Notes: generated by a model from the letters alone, not told the origin. A stretch of 64,000 nt of DNA from Cellulophaga sp. HaHaR_3_176 (GCF_019021925.1 NZ_CP058990.1:434001-498000), one strand, 5' to 3'. Shown: positions 20,230-29,399, counted from the first letter of the stretch. Translations and numbers: made by a program.

Positions 20230-21192
20230 ATGTACCCATTAAAATTCAATCCCATTTTAAAAGAGCGCCTTTGGGGAGGTAGTAAATTAGGTGATATTTT
20301 TGGTAAACCAATTGAAAATGATATTACAGGAGAAAGCTGGGAAGTGTCAACAGTAAAAGGAGATATTTCTGTTGTGGCTAATGGTGCTATAGCAGGTACA
20401 TCGTTACAAGAATTAATAGATAATGACGCTGAAGGTTTTTTAGGTAAAAGTGTTGTAGAACGTTTTGGCAAAGAATTTCCTATTTTGATAAAATTTATTG
20501 ATGCCAAGCAAGATTTATCTATACAGTTACACCCCAATGATGAGTTAGCTAAAAAAAGACATGATTCTTTCGGAAAGACTGAAATGTGGTACATTATGGA
20601 TGCTGATAAAGATGCTAACTTAATTGTTGGTTTCAACAAAACAGTAACAAAGAATGAGTACCAGAAAAGTATAGAAAACGATATGCTTTTAGATTTATTA
20701 AATTATGAAGAGGTGAAAGAAGGTGATACTTTTTTTATCAACACAGGTAAAATTCATGCTATTGGAGCAGGCGTAGTTTTAGCAGAAATTCAGCAAACAT
20801 CAGATGTAACATACCGTGTTTTTGATTTTAATAGAAAAGACAAGAACGGTAATCTTAGAGAATTGCATACTGATATGGCTTTAGATGCAATGGACTATGA
20901 GAAGAAAGACGATTTTAAAGTAGCTTACAGTAAGCAAAATAATAGGGTTAATGATATGGTAGATTGTCCATACTTTAAAACTAACTATATTGACTTAACG
21001 GAAGATTTAGAGCAAAACATTACAACGAGAGATTCATTTACCATTTACATGTGTGTGTCAGGACAGGCAATTATTGTAAATGAAGATGGGGAAACTACAG
21101 TTAAAAAAGGAGAAACGGTTTTAGTACCTGCTAATTCAAATAAAGTAATATTAAAAACTAAAGGAGTTACACTTTTAGAAGTAACAATTTAA
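20230..21192 (+). CDS. manA: Mannose-6-phosphate isomerase, type I
   Basis: Interconverts fructose-6-phosphate and mannose-6-phosphate for mannose use and GDP-mannose supply. At 320 residues it has the short bacterial length (like the Bacillus enzyme). Zn-site motifs are present: SIQLHPND (Gln and His), KTEMWYI (Glu) and GKIHAIGAG (His). A cupin-like C-terminus includes GETVLVPANS. It sits 16 bp after the pterin synthase and 65 bp before a small helical protein. Confidence 0.93.
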   Translation: MYPLKFNPILKERLWGGSKLGDIFGKPIENDITGESWEVSTVKGDISVVANGAIAGTSLQELIDNDAEGFLGKSVVERFGKEFPILIKFIDAKQDLSIQLHPNDELAKKRHDSFGKTEMWYIMDADKDANLIVGFNKTVTKNEYQKSIENDMLLDLLNYEEVKEGDTFFINTGKIHAIGAGVVLAEIQQTSDVTYRVFDFNRKDKNGNLRELHTDMALDAMDYEKKDDFKVAYSKQNNRVNDMVDCPYFKTNYIDLTEDLEQNITTRDSFTIYMCVSGQAIIVNEDGETTVKKGETVLVPANSNKVILKTKGVTLLEVTI

Positions 21193-21229
21193 AATTTTAT
21201 TTATAAGATTTTTGTTCTTTTAAAAAGAG

Positions 21230-21237
21230 TACTTTTG
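21230..21237 (+). promoter_or_regulatory. Putative -7 box (TACTTTTG) for the 89-residue gene
   Basis: TAnnTTTG match 20 bp before the ATG at 21258, with a TTTTTG candidate -33 box ending at 21214 (spacer about 15 bp, slightly short). Confidence 0.5.
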
Positions 21238-21257
21238 CAAAAACAAATTTAGTAATT

Positions 21258-21527
21258 ATGGCAAGTGTAAAAGATTTAAAAAAAGATATCAATTATGTTT
21301 TAGGAGATATAATTGAAGCAGTTTATTTCTGGGAAGCAAAAAAAGGAAATAAAAACTCAAAAGAAGGTTCTGCACTTATTGATGATGCAATTAAAGTTTT
21401 TGATGATTTAATAGCTAAAGTAAATAAGAAAGATGTTGAAAGTAGAAGTAAACACCTTAACGGAGTTAAAACTGAACTAGAAGAGAAAGCTACTGGTTTA
21501 GTAGAGAAATTAAATAAATTAGGATAA
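21258..21527 (+). CDS. Small charged helical protein of unknown function
   Basis: 89 residues, rich in Lys, Glu, Asp and Val, with no signal peptide or Cys. The pattern (DLKKDINYVLGDIIEAVYFW ... LNGVKTELEEKATGLVEKL) predicts a small helical bundle or coiled coil. I recognise no family. It has its own promoter box, and its stop codon is part of a 62-bp perfect palindrome. Lys content recalls nucleoid proteins, but the acidic balance does not support a DNA-binding call. Confidence 0.75.
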   Translation: MASVKDLKKDINYVLGDIIEAVYFWEAKKGNKNSKEGSALIDDAIKVFDDLIAKVNKKDVESRSKHLNGVKTELEEKATGLVEKLNKLG

Positions 21528-21587
21528 AACCTTTATAAACAAAAAAACATCCAACTAGTTGGATGTTTTTTTGTTTATAAAGGTTTT
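21526..21587. terminator. 62-bp perfect palindrome, bidirectional terminator
   Basis: Two exactly complementary 31-bp arms with the axis at 21556/21557 (ACT|AGT). The core CATCCAACTAGTTGGATG is flanked by A7 and T7 runs and then by AAAACCTTTATAAAC and its complement. It lies between convergent genes, overlaps the stop codon of the + strand gene and ends 4 bp before the stop of the - strand gene. Confidence 0.9.
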
Positions 21588-21591
21588 TAAT

Positions 21592-22302
21592 CTATTCTTC
21601 TTTAGACTTAATATCTTTTAAATAAGCCTCTAGTTTTTTACCATATTTAGAACCAGCAACTTCTGGTGATAAGGTGTTGTATATAGAATCTAGATATTTA
21701 ACATTAGCATCTGCAACTTCATTAATAGCGATATAAGGAGCTATATATGAGTCTTTATTATTTAAAGCAAAGTTTAAAGCATAGGCATAACTCCTGTAAA
21801 TATTCTTATCTCCAAGTTTAATTAAAGAATCAGCCATTGTAGAATCTCTTTTTATTTTAGGATCTAACCTTAATTGTAAAAGTTCTAAATTTTTCTTATT
21901 ATATCTAGACATACCCTTGTTGTATTCTTCTAGTTTTTCGTGTGTTTTAGAACCTGTTATTTCGGCACCGAAATCGAAAGCATTCCAAGTTGTTTTTATA
22001 TTGATGACACCTGGTTCTCCAAAAAATATAATTCTATCATTAATATCGTTATAGTCGTTTTTTACTAAATATAAATAATAAATATCAGGGCTTTCTATAT
22101 CTGTTTTAAAACTGAAATCTCCACTACCTTGTACTTCTAAAGAATCAAGAGTTACTAAAACAGTGTCTTGCAATTGTTGTAAATATAATTTTCCTTTTTT
22201 TAAACCTTTAATAGAGCCGTTTACGGTCATAGTCTTTTCTGAATCTCCAGAGCAGGCAACTAATAAAAGTCCGATTAAGGACATAAAAAATATCTTCTTC
22301 AT
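21592..22302 (-). CDS. DUF4369 domain lipoprotein
   Basis: The start at 22302 gives a lipoprotein signal MKKIFFMSLIGLLLVAC with lipobox LVAC; a longer frame from 22323 adds MPHKIKT, which would spoil the signal. About 236 residues. Residues about 25-120 match DUF4369 (VNGSIKGLKKGKLYLQQLQD...), a beta-sandwich found at the N-terminus of many Bacteroidota thiol:disulfide interchange lipoproteins. No thioredoxin domain or CxxC follows, so it is a DUF4369-only form. It is probably anchored in a membrane facing the periplasm; substrate unknown. Confidence 0.82.
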   Translation of the reverse strand: MKKIFFMSLIGLLLVACSGDSEKTMTVNGSIKGLKKGKLYLQQLQDTVLVTLDSLEVQGSGDFSFKTDIESPDIYYLYLVKNDYNDINDRIIFFGEPGVINIKTTWNAFDFGAEITGSKTHEKLEEYNKGMSRYNKKNLELLQLRLDPKIKRDSTMADSLIKLGDKNIYRSYAYALNFALNNKDSYIAPYIAINEVADANVKYLDSIYNTLSPEVAGSKYGKKLEAYLKDIKSKEE

Positions 22303-22389
22303 GGTTTTAATTTTGTGAGGCAAATATCAATAAAAAAATCTTTTCAGCTTAACATAAAATTAAGATAGTACTATATTTTATGCACAATT

Positions 22390-23706
22390 TTAAAGATTAG
22401 ATGCTATTTCCATTAGATAGGCACAGAGTAATGCACCTCCGGTACCAACAACATAACCAAACACCGCTAATAACACACCAACGGATGTTAATGATGGATG
22501 AAATTCTGCAGCTACTATAGGAGCAGAAGCTGCTCCGCCTACATTTGCTTGGCTTCCAACAGCTAAGAAGAAGAATGGAGCTCTTATTAGTTTCGCAACT
22601 AAAATAAGAAGAAGAGCGTGTATGCTAATCCAAATCAAACCCACAATTATCAACCCTGGATTTTCTAATACTTGGGCGATATCTACTTTCATTCCGATAG
22701 TAGCTACCAATATGTAAATAAATAATCCTCCGATTTTACTAGCACCTGCACCTTCATAATTTTTAGCTTTCGTAAATGACAGAATAATACCAACTATTGT
22801 TGCTATCACTACCATCCAGAAAAACTTAGAACCTAAAAAGGACAGAAAGTTAGATGGGTTGGCAATAGCAGCAACACTAGAAATTAGAAAGTCACTTATT
22901 GCATCTCCGAAAAAATGAGCTATTCCAACGCCTGTAAATGCTAAAGAGAGCATAATTAAATAATCTTTTTGAGTTGGGACGCGAGTTATTTTTTCAGAAA
23001 AAGCAGTGATTTTTATCTTTAAATCTTCAATTGCAGAAGTATCGGCTTTTAACCATTTATCTATTTTAGCAGTTTTTCCAATACCTAATAATAGAATTGC
23101 CATCCAGATATTTGCAACAGCTATATCAACTAAAACCATGGCTCCATATTTTTCAGGAGTGTATTTAAAAACCTCATACATTGCTGCTTGATTAGCACCA
23201 CCACCAATCCAACTTCCAGCAATGGTTGATAATCCTCTCCATATCGCATCAAAATCATTGCCGCCTACAGTTTCTGGAGAAATTATTGAAACTAATAAAA
23301 TAGCAATTGGTCCACCAATAATAATACCTACAGTACCTGTAAAAAACATGATAAGAGCTTTAGAACCGAGATTTAAAATGGCTTTTAAATCTATGCTTAA
23401 AGTCATTAGTATTAATGCAGCAGGCAATAAATATCTACTTGCAACAAAATATAAATTTGATTTATGTTCAATAATGTTTCCAAGGGTATCTTCAGTTTCC
23501 CAATGTTCAGCAACAACTCCTGTAGACGAGAGTATAGCAGGGATTAAATAACACATTAATACACTGGGTACAATTGAATAAAACTTTTTCCAAAACCCAG
23601 TTTTAAGTGAAGATGTATAAAAAATAAACCCTAAACTCAAAGTTAATAAGCCAAAAACAACGGCGTCACTCGTAATTAATGGTTCAGGTAATGTTATATT
23701 CTGCAT
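22390..23706 (-). CDS. DUF819 family integral membrane protein
   Basis: 438 residues with about twelve hydrophobic segments. Recognisable DUF819 (YjcL-like) stretches include GSWIGGGANQAAMYEVF and GSQANVGGAASAPIVAAEFHP, Gly-rich re-entrant-like motifs reminiscent of carrier proteins; the latter resembles glutamate:sodium symporter loops. Transport is therefore plausible, but no substrate is known to me for this family. It lies 29 bp downstream of the HAD phosphatase on the same strand. Confidence 0.85.
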   Translation of the reverse strand: MQNITLPEPLITSDAVVFGLLTLSLGFIFYTSSLKTGFWKKFYSIVPSVLMCYLIPAILSSTGVVAEHWETEDTLGNIIEHKSNLYFVASRYLLPAALILMTLSIDLKAILNLGSKALIMFFTGTVGIIIGGPIAILLVSIISPETVGGNDFDAIWRGLSTIAGSWIGGGANQAAMYEVFKYTPEKYGAMVLVDIAVANIWMAILLLGIGKTAKIDKWLKADTSAIEDLKIKITAFSEKITRVPTQKDYLIMLSLAFTGVGIAHFFGDAISDFLISSVAAIANPSNFLSFLGSKFFWMVVIATIVGIILSFTKAKNYEGAGASKIGGLFIYILVATIGMKVDIAQVLENPGLIIVGLIWISIHALLLILVAKLIRAPFFFLAVGSQANVGGAASAPIVAAEFHPSLTSVGVLLAVFGYVVGTGGALLCAYLMEIASNL

Positions 23707-23735
23707 ATAATGATAAGTTGTTTTTTCAAATATAA

Positions 23736-24542
23736 CTAAACTAAAATATGTTCTTTAATAAAAGTAGCAACACCGTGCTCTGTATTCTTCAAAGTTGTGA
23801 AGTTGGCAATAGCTTTAACTTCATCTCTACCATTTGTTACTGCTACGCCACAGCCTACATTTGCTAGCATATCTAAATCATTATAATTGTCGCCAAAAGC
23901 AACAACATCATCTAAAGAAATGTCTTTTGTTAAAAAATGTTTTATAGCTGATAATTTAGAAACAGATTTTGGGGCAAGTTCTATCAATGTATCATTAGAC
24001 CTGTAAATTGCAATTATATCATTTAATTGCTTCTCTAAAATAGGGTAGATGGCATCGCAAGTACTTTTTGTACCCATAAGCATTACTTTATGAGCGCCAC
24101 TTATTTTTCTATTTTTCCAATCGTAAAAAGTTTCAGTAGTGGGCCTAAAAATAGGAGTTGCCTTAGTGTATTTAATTTCTTTTTCTACTCGTTCAGAGGT
24201 TTCTTCAACAAACCACTCATCTTTATAGTACAGGCCAAGTTTTATATTTTGTGCTTCTGCAAGTTTATATATTTCTTTTAATGTAGATGTAGCAATTGTA
24301 ACTGAATCAATTTCCTTATCACCATCTACAATATACGCTCCGTTGTAACAGATTAAAGGTTCATTTTTAATACCTAAATCATCTTGAATATAAGTCATTG
24401 ATTTTGGCATTCTAGCAGATACTAGTATAATTTTTACCTGTTCCTTAATTCTTTTAATTTCTGTAATAGTAAAATCAGAAACATCGCTTTTGGTAGATAA
24501 TAAAGTTCCGTCTAAATCAGAACAAAGTATTTTGTAAGTCAA
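23736..24542 (-). CDS. Cof-type HAD-IIB family phosphatase
   Basis: 268 residues. The N-terminal DxD motif is CSDLDGTLL (Asp9 nucleophile, Asp11), the second motif is ILVSAR, and motif IV is GDNYNDLDML near residue 220. The C2-type cap between about 85 and 190 marks subclass IIB, which dephosphorylates sugar phosphates, pyridoxal phosphate or flavin precursors. The individual substrate cannot be read from sequence. It is in a same-strand run with the DUF819 gene below and the DUF4177/PBP genes above. Confidence 0.88.
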   Translation of the reverse strand: MTYKILCSDLDGTLLSTKSDVSDFTITEIKRIKEQVKIILVSARMPKSMTYIQDDLGIKNEPLICYNGAYIVDGDKEIDSVTIATSTLKEIYKLAEAQNIKLGLYYKDEWFVEETSERVEKEIKYTKATPIFRPTTETFYDWKNRKISGAHKVMLMGTKSTCDAIYPILEKQLNDIIAIYRSNDTLIELAPKSVSKLSAIKHFLTKDISLDDVVAFGDNYNDLDMLANVGCGVAVTNGRDEVKAIANFTTLKNTEHGVATFIKEHILV

Positions 24543-24624
24543 AATAGTGGTTTTTATAAAAATAATTTTATGCTAAGGTAACTGACTTTTTTAATTTGAT
24601 TAAATCAATACGTAATAAGAGTAA

Positions 24625-24792
24625 TTATTTTTCTCGTTCTAAAATAACTTTTAAAGCACCAGTGCTTGAATTGAATACAGTATTTAAAACAATCCAGCCT
24701 TGTTTAGCATGGTCGTTAATCGTTTTTTCAAAATCAGTATCTGAATCTTTCAAAAATTTAAACTTTTGTTTTATTATTTTGTATTCTTTCAT
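24625..24792 (-). CDS. DUF4177 small protein
   Basis: A 55-residue ORF read from the reverse strand: starts MKEYKIIKQKFKFLKDSD, continues HAKQGWIVLNTVFNSSTG and ends LEREK. This is the DUF4177 pattern (small alpha-beta protein with a conserved GW and an N-terminal YK strand). The ATG is 1 bp past the TAG stop of the penicillin-binding protein, so the two are almost certainly co-transcribed and probably coupled. Function unknown. Confidence 0.85.
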   Translation of the reverse strand: MKEYKIIKQKFKFLKDSDTDFEKTINDHAKQGWIVLNTVFNSSTGALKVILEREK

Positions 24793-24793
24793 G

Positions 24794-27040
24794 CTAATTC
24801 TCATTAAATTCTCTGGTCTTTTTTTTGTTTGGGTTTTTAAATAAGCGTTTTAAAAATCCATCTCTTTTAACAGGGTCACAATCTAATTTATCTAATACTT
24901 CAGAAGAAGGTGTTTCAAACTTTGCTTTTGTAATACCGTTAAAACTACTGTCTTTATTTAGTTTTTGCAACAAAAGAGCAAACATAGGTAGAGCGGCATT
25001 GGCACCTTGTCCTAGATTAGTATTGCTAAAACCAAGTTCGTGGTTATCTAAACCAACCCAAGTTACATGAACTAATTTAGGAGTAATACCAACAAACCAC
25101 GCATCTTTATTATTTTGTGTAGTACCTGTTTTACCTGCAATATCATTTTTTAAATTGTAACTATTTCGAATACGTGAGGCTGTTCCTGAATTAATAGTAG
25201 ATTTCATCATTTCTACCATTAATTGCCTTGTTTCAATCGAAAAAGCTTCTTTTTTAGCTATTTTAGGTTCAAAAACTTTTAAAATAGAGTCCTTGTTATT
25301 TGCAATTTTTTTGATTAAAAAAGCCTCAACGGGTTTTCCTTTATTAACAAAGGAAGCATAAGCACCTGCAAGTTCATTAATTTTAATTTCTCCTGTTCCT
25401 AGGGCTAAAGATGGTTCTTTAGGAAGTTTTTCTGTTATACCCATTTTTGTAGCTTGGTTAATTACATTTAGAACACCAACTTGTTCAAGTACTTTTACGG
25501 CTACAGTATTTACACTATTACTAAGTGCTTGCTCCATTGAATAATTCAAGTAGGCTTCATCTTTAGAACCAGAATTACTAGGTGACCACCCTTTTAAATT
25601 TTTATATTCAACTTCTTCTGCCGAAAAATAAGTACAAGGTGCTATTCCGTTTTCTAATGCAGCAGTATATACAATAGGTTTAAAGGTAGAGCCAACCTGC
25701 CTTTTACTTTGTGAAATATGATCGTATTTGTAATATTTAAAATTGATTCCACCAATCCAAGTTTTAACCTCACCAGAATTTGGGTCAATACCAATAGAGC
25801 CTGTATTCAAAAACTTCATGTAATGTTGTATACTATCCGTAATGTTAGCCTCTTTGCTTTCTTCGCCTTTCCAGTCTACTAATGTCATCGTTCTTTTTTT
25901 ATTTAAAGAATCTAAAACTTCGGTATCTGATAAGCCTGATGTCTTTAGTTTTTTATAAGAAAGTGTTTTCTTCAATACTTTAGAAATAAGTTTTTTATTG
26001 GTTTTCCATGGTGGGTTTTTGCCATAACTTTTTTCAAAGCTTTCTTGCAAATCAGATAAATGTTCAACCATTGCCTGTTCGGCTAATACTTGCATGTTAT
26101 AATCTAACGTAGTATAAATTTTAAGACCAGAGGTATAAATGTTATATTCATTTCCGCTTTCTTTTTGCTCCTTTGTCCATTTAGTAAGTTGTTTTCTTAC
26201 TTCTTCTCTAAAGTATGGAGCTAGACCATCATTATAATTAAAATCTTTATAATCTAATTTTAAAGGAGTTGCAGCAAGGCTATCTTTTTTATTTTCATCT
26301 AAAAAATTATTTTTAACCATAGATTGTAATACCAAGTTTCTGCGCTTTAAGCTATTTTCAGGATGTACTCTTGGGTTATAACCATAAGTAGCTTTTAACA
26401 TGCCAACTAAAACAGCAGCTTCTTCAGTCTTTAAATTTTTAGCTTTTTTATTGAAAAATTTGAGAGATGCACTTTCAATTCCGAAAGTATTATCACCAAA
26501 ACTAACTGTATTTAAATAATGGTATAAAATGTCTTCTTTTGAGTATGCACCCTCTAACCTAGATGCTATTATCATTTCTTTAATTTTATCGACAACAATA
26601 TTCGATTTCACTCTATCTTTTCTTGGGTATAGGTTTTTAGCAAGTTGTTGTGTTAGTGTACTACCACCTCCAGAGCTTTTATCTTGCATAAGAACTGTTT
26701 TTACGCCCACTCGAAACAAACTAGTAAAGTCAATACCTGAATGTTCATAAAAACGCTCATCTTCAATAGCAATTAAGGCATCTAGCAAGTTTTCAGGAAA
26801 CTCATTAAAAGTAATAGGTTGCCTATCAAATAAATAATATTTACCAATTAACGTGCTATCAGTACTATATACCTCACTTGCTTTTTGGTACTCTAAATTA
26901 GATAGTTCTTTTGAATTCGGAATATTACCCCACAGACCACTATAAATACTGGTAATAAAAAGTAAGAAGCAGATAATTAAAGTCAAAATAGCGACTATAC
27001 CATATCTAATAACTGGCGATTTTATTTTTTTTAGAATCAA
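24794..27040 (-). CDS. Class A penicillin-binding protein (PBP1A type)
   Basis: A bifunctional peptidoglycan glycosyltransferase/transpeptidase of 748 residues. A single membrane anchor spans about residues 12-35. The GT51 domain shows IEDERFYEHSG (catalytic Glu93) and GGSTLTQQLAKN. The transpeptidase domain has STFK (catalytic Ser451), SNSVN as the SxN motif and GKTGTT as the KTG motif. It polymerises and cross-links murein at the periplasmic face. Divergent from the S1/P1 nuclease gene (107-bp gap) and followed directly by the DUF4177 gene. Whether it is the main cell-wall enzyme cannot be told. Confidence 0.93.
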   Translation of the reverse strand: MILKKIKSPVIRYGIVAILTLIICFLLFITSIYSGLWGNIPNSKELSNLEYQKASEVYSTDSTLIGKYYLFDRQPITFNEFPENLLDALIAIEDERFYEHSGIDFTSLFRVGVKTVLMQDKSSGGGSTLTQQLAKNLYPRKDRVKSNIVVDKIKEMIIASRLEGAYSKEDILYHYLNTVSFGDNTFGIESASLKFFNKKAKNLKTEEAAVLVGMLKATYGYNPRVHPENSLKRRNLVLQSMVKNNFLDENKKDSLAATPLKLDYKDFNYNDGLAPYFREEVRKQLTKWTKEQKESGNEYNIYTSGLKIYTTLDYNMQVLAEQAMVEHLSDLQESFEKSYGKNPPWKTNKKLISKVLKKTLSYKKLKTSGLSDTEVLDSLNKKRTMTLVDWKGEESKEANITDSIQHYMKFLNTGSIGIDPNSGEVKTWIGGINFKYYKYDHISQSKRQVGSTFKPIVYTAALENGIAPCTYFSAEEVEYKNLKGWSPSNSGSKDEAYLNYSMEQALSNSVNTVAVKVLEQVGVLNVINQATKMGITEKLPKEPSLALGTGEIKINELAGAYASFVNKGKPVEAFLIKKIANNKDSILKVFEPKIAKKEAFSIETRQLMVEMMKSTINSGTASRIRNSYNLKNDIAGKTGTTQNNKDAWFVGITPKLVHVTWVGLDNHELGFSNTNLGQGANAALPMFALLLQKLNKDSSFNGITKAKFETPSSEVLDKLDCDPVKRDGFLKRLFKNPNKKKTREFNEN

Positions 27041-27113
27041 AGTGGTTGTTTTTAAAGTAAAAATTATATCTAAATCTATATACGTCTTAACAACAGATTT
27101 AAGTTGTATTCTT

Positions 27114-27121
27114 TATTTTTG
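27114..27121 (+). promoter_or_regulatory. Putative -7 box (TATTTTTG) for the S1/P1 nuclease
   Basis: TAnnTTTG match ending 26 bp before the ATG at 27148, in the divergent gap shared with the penicillin-binding protein gene. Confidence 0.5.
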
Positions 27122-27147
27122 ACAAAGGTTACATAAATTATAATCAG

Positions 27148-27924
27148 ATGAAGAAAATTACCATTTTATTATTAACTCTTTCGATTCAGTTTGCATTTAG
27201 TAATGATGCCGATTGGTCAAAAACGGGTCATAGAACTACAGGCGAAGTTGCTCAAAGACACTTAACTAGAAAAGCTAAAAAAGCCATAGAAAAACTTTTA
27301 GATGGTCAAAGCTTAGCATTTGTTTCTACTTTTGCAGATGATATTAAATCAGATAGATCTTATAAAGAATTTAGTGCTTGGCATTATGTGAATTTTCCTG
27401 CAGATAAAAAATATACTGAAGTAGAGCCTAGCCCAAATGGTGATATTGTTGTTGGAATACAAAAATGTATTGAAATTATTAAAGATGATAACAGTACAGA
27501 GGCAGACAAACAGTTTTATTTAAAATTCTTAGTTCATTTATTAGGAGACCTGCACCAACCAATGCATGTTGGTAAAGCAGAAGATAAAGGTGGTAACGAT
27601 ATTCAGTTGCAATGGTTTGGTAGAGGTACAAACTTGCATAGAGTTTGGGATAGTAATATGATTGATGATTATGGAATGAGTTATACTGAAATTGCGAATA
27701 ACCTACCAGTACTATCTAAAACAGAAACAAAAAAAATTCAAGAAGGCAATGTTTTAGACTGGGTAGAAGAATCAAAAATTTTAGCAAACGATATTTATGG
27801 TTCTGTTGAGGTTGGAGAAAAGCTAAGTTATAAATACAGTTATAAATATTGGTCACTTGTAGAAAAGCAATTACAAAAAGGCGGACTACGTTTAGCTAAA
27901 GTGCTTAATGAGGTTTTTAAATAA
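27148..27924 (+). CDS. S1/P1 family zinc nuclease, secreted
   Basis: 258 residues with a signal peptide (ITILLLTLSIQFAFS). All expected tri-zinc ligands can be placed: Trp23 just after the cleavage site, His28 in WSKTGH, Asp in STFADDIKSD, His in SAWHYVNF, His-Asp-His in LLGDLHQPMH, and His/Asp in NLHRVWD. The Trp-x4-His spacing equals that of mature P1 nuclease, where the N-terminal Trp binds zinc, which supports cleavage just before Trp23. Probably degrades single-stranded DNA/RNA in the periplasm or outside for nucleotide or phosphate scavenging. Convergent with alkB, only 3 bp apart. Confidence 0.92.
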   Translation: MKKITILLLTLSIQFAFSNDADWSKTGHRTTGEVAQRHLTRKAKKAIEKLLDGQSLAFVSTFADDIKSDRSYKEFSAWHYVNFPADKKYTEVEPSPNGDIVVGIQKCIEIIKDDNSTEADKQFYLKFLVHLLGDLHQPMHVGKAEDKGGNDIQLQWFGRGTNLHRVWDSNMIDDYGMSYTEIANNLPVLSKTETKKIQEGNVLDWVEESKILANDIYGSVEVGEKLSYKYSYKYWSLVEKQLQKGGLRLAKVLNEVFK

Positions 27925-27927
27925 AAT

Positions 27928-28527
27928 TTACTGAATAACTCTAAAGGTCAAATTTATTCTTTCTTGAATAGGTTTGGCCGTTTTTGGTATTTGGTGCAAC
28001 CAATTGTGTTGTGTAGCTCCTTTCATTATAAGCAAACTACCATGTTCTAGTAAAATTTTTAATTTTAAATCTTTATTAGTTCTGTGTTTTAAATGAAAAA
28101 AACGCTCTTGACCAAAAGTTACCGAAGCTATAATTGGGTTAATTCCCAGTTCCTTTTCATTATCTGCATGCCAACCGTTACTATCTTTTCCATTTCTATA
28201 AAGATTCAATAAGCAACTAGTAAATTCTACTTTTACTTTTTTTTCAACCTTATCTTTAATAGCTACTAAATTTTCTGTAAATATATTAGGTTGCATGGTA
28301 ATGTTAGAATAGGAGTAAGGCTTGGTGTTATTGGCATACAGAGCTGTTAATCTAGGTTGGTCGTATGTTTTGCCAAAAACCTTAATTTTATCATGTTGCC
28401 AATGTATAGTTTTTCTTAAAACCTTAAAATAGTTAGAAGCCTCATTCTTAGAAAAGAAGTTGGGAACATATATTATGTCACTATCTGGTAAATGAAAATT
28501 AGTTTCTTCAGAAAAAAGAGAAGTCAT
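27928..28527 (-). CDS. alkB: AlkB family Fe(II)/2-oxoglutarate dioxygenase
   Basis: 199 residues, near the usual AlkB length. Iron ligands His120 and Asp122 lie in NGWHADNEKELG and the third His is probably His178 in QHNWLHQIPK; 2-oxoglutarate contacts are Arg190 and Arg196 in ERINLTFR. The family repairs alkylated bases (1-methyladenine, 3-methylcytosine) by oxidative demethylation. The start codon overlaps the stop of the upstream AraC-type regulator by one base (TAATG), so the two are coupled. Confidence 0.9.
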   Translation of the reverse strand: MTSLFSEETNFHLPDSDIIYVPNFFSKNEASNYFKVLRKTIHWQHDKIKVFGKTYDQPRLTALYANNTKPYSYSNITMQPNIFTENLVAIKDKVEKKVKVEFTSCLLNLYRNGKDSNGWHADNEKELGINPIIASVTFGQERFFHLKHRTNKDLKLKILLEHGSLLIMKGATQHNWLHQIPKTAKPIQERINLTFRVIQ

Positions 28528-29399
28528 TACTGCAAAATAGATTTTAATTGATTTCTATATTCAGATGGGTTCTGGCCTGTAAAAGCTTTAAAGGTTTTGT
28601 TAAAGTGAGAAAAATTATTGAATCCGCTTTCAAAACAAACATCTGTAATACTCATTGGCTTTTCAGCTAATAATTTTGAAGCATGTACTAAACGATATTC
28701 GTTAACAAACTGTACAAAAGTTTTTTTAGTGATTTTTTTAAAATATCTGCAAAAAGACGGCACTGTCATACTTACCATATCTGCTATTTCTTCAAGAGTA
28801 ATTTCTTCTTTAAAATTTGTTTTCACAAAATTAAATACCAAATTTATTCTATCATTATCTTTCATAGAAGCCTCCATAGAAAAACCTTCGGCATTCAATA
28901 GCTTAAATTCTGTAGAGTTACCAAGCTCATTTAGTATATTTAATATTGATAATAGTCTTTGAAAATCAGTTTGATACTCTAGTATCTCTATTTTCTCTCC
29001 GATTTTCTTTTTTGTACTTCCTGAAAAAGCAATACCACCTGTACAAATTTCAAATATATTTTGCACTTTTTTCATTTCTGGAATATTAAAAAAATCATTA
29101 CCCAAAAAATCTAGTTTCATTTGTACTACGGTTTCACTTTTATTTCCTGTTAAATTATCTGTAAAACCACAATGCGGTAAATTAGAACCTATTAATATAA
29201 GGTCACCATCAGAATAATAAGATACGTGACTCCCAATTTGTCTTTTACCAGAACCTCCGTTGATATAAACTAATTCTAACTCGGGGTGGTAATGCCACAC
29301 GTTATTATTGTTTATTCTATTCTCATCAAATTTTTGGTATGTAAATGAGTGTCCAAAGTCTGGCGCTATAACTTCAAATGTAGGTTTTTGTATAATCAT
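28527..29399 (-). CDS. AraC family transcriptional regulator
   Basis: 290 residues: an N-terminal cupin-like sensing domain (about 20-100, NVWHYHPELELVYINGGSG) and a C-terminal pair of helix-turn-helices (about 188-285: ITLEEIADMVSMTVPSFCRY and ITDVCFESGFNNFSHFNKTF, ending GQNPSEYRNQL). No Ada-type methyl-acceptor Cys domain is present, so linkage to AlkB is by operon rather than by Ada-type sensing. The N-terminal domain suggests a small-molecule ligand. Confidence 0.92.
   Translation of the reverse strand: MIIQKPTFEVIAPDFGHSFTYQKFDENRINNNNVWHYHPELELVYINGGSGKRQIGSHVSYYSDGDLILIGSNLPHCGFTDNLTGNKSETVVQMKLDFLGNDFFNIPEMKKVQNIFEICTGGIAFSGSTKKKIGEKIEILEYQTDFQRLLSILNILNELGNSTEFKLLNAEGFSMEASMKDNDRINLVFNFVKTNFKEEITLEEIADMVSMTVPSFCRYFKKITKKTFVQFVNEYRLVHASKLLAEKPMSITDVCFESGFNNFSHFNKTFKAFTGQNPSEYRNQLKSILQ

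Noticed and set aside
21258-21527. Histone-like DNA-binding protein
   Set aside because: Lys content is balanced by many Asp/Glu residues and there is no AT-hook or HU/H1 signature.
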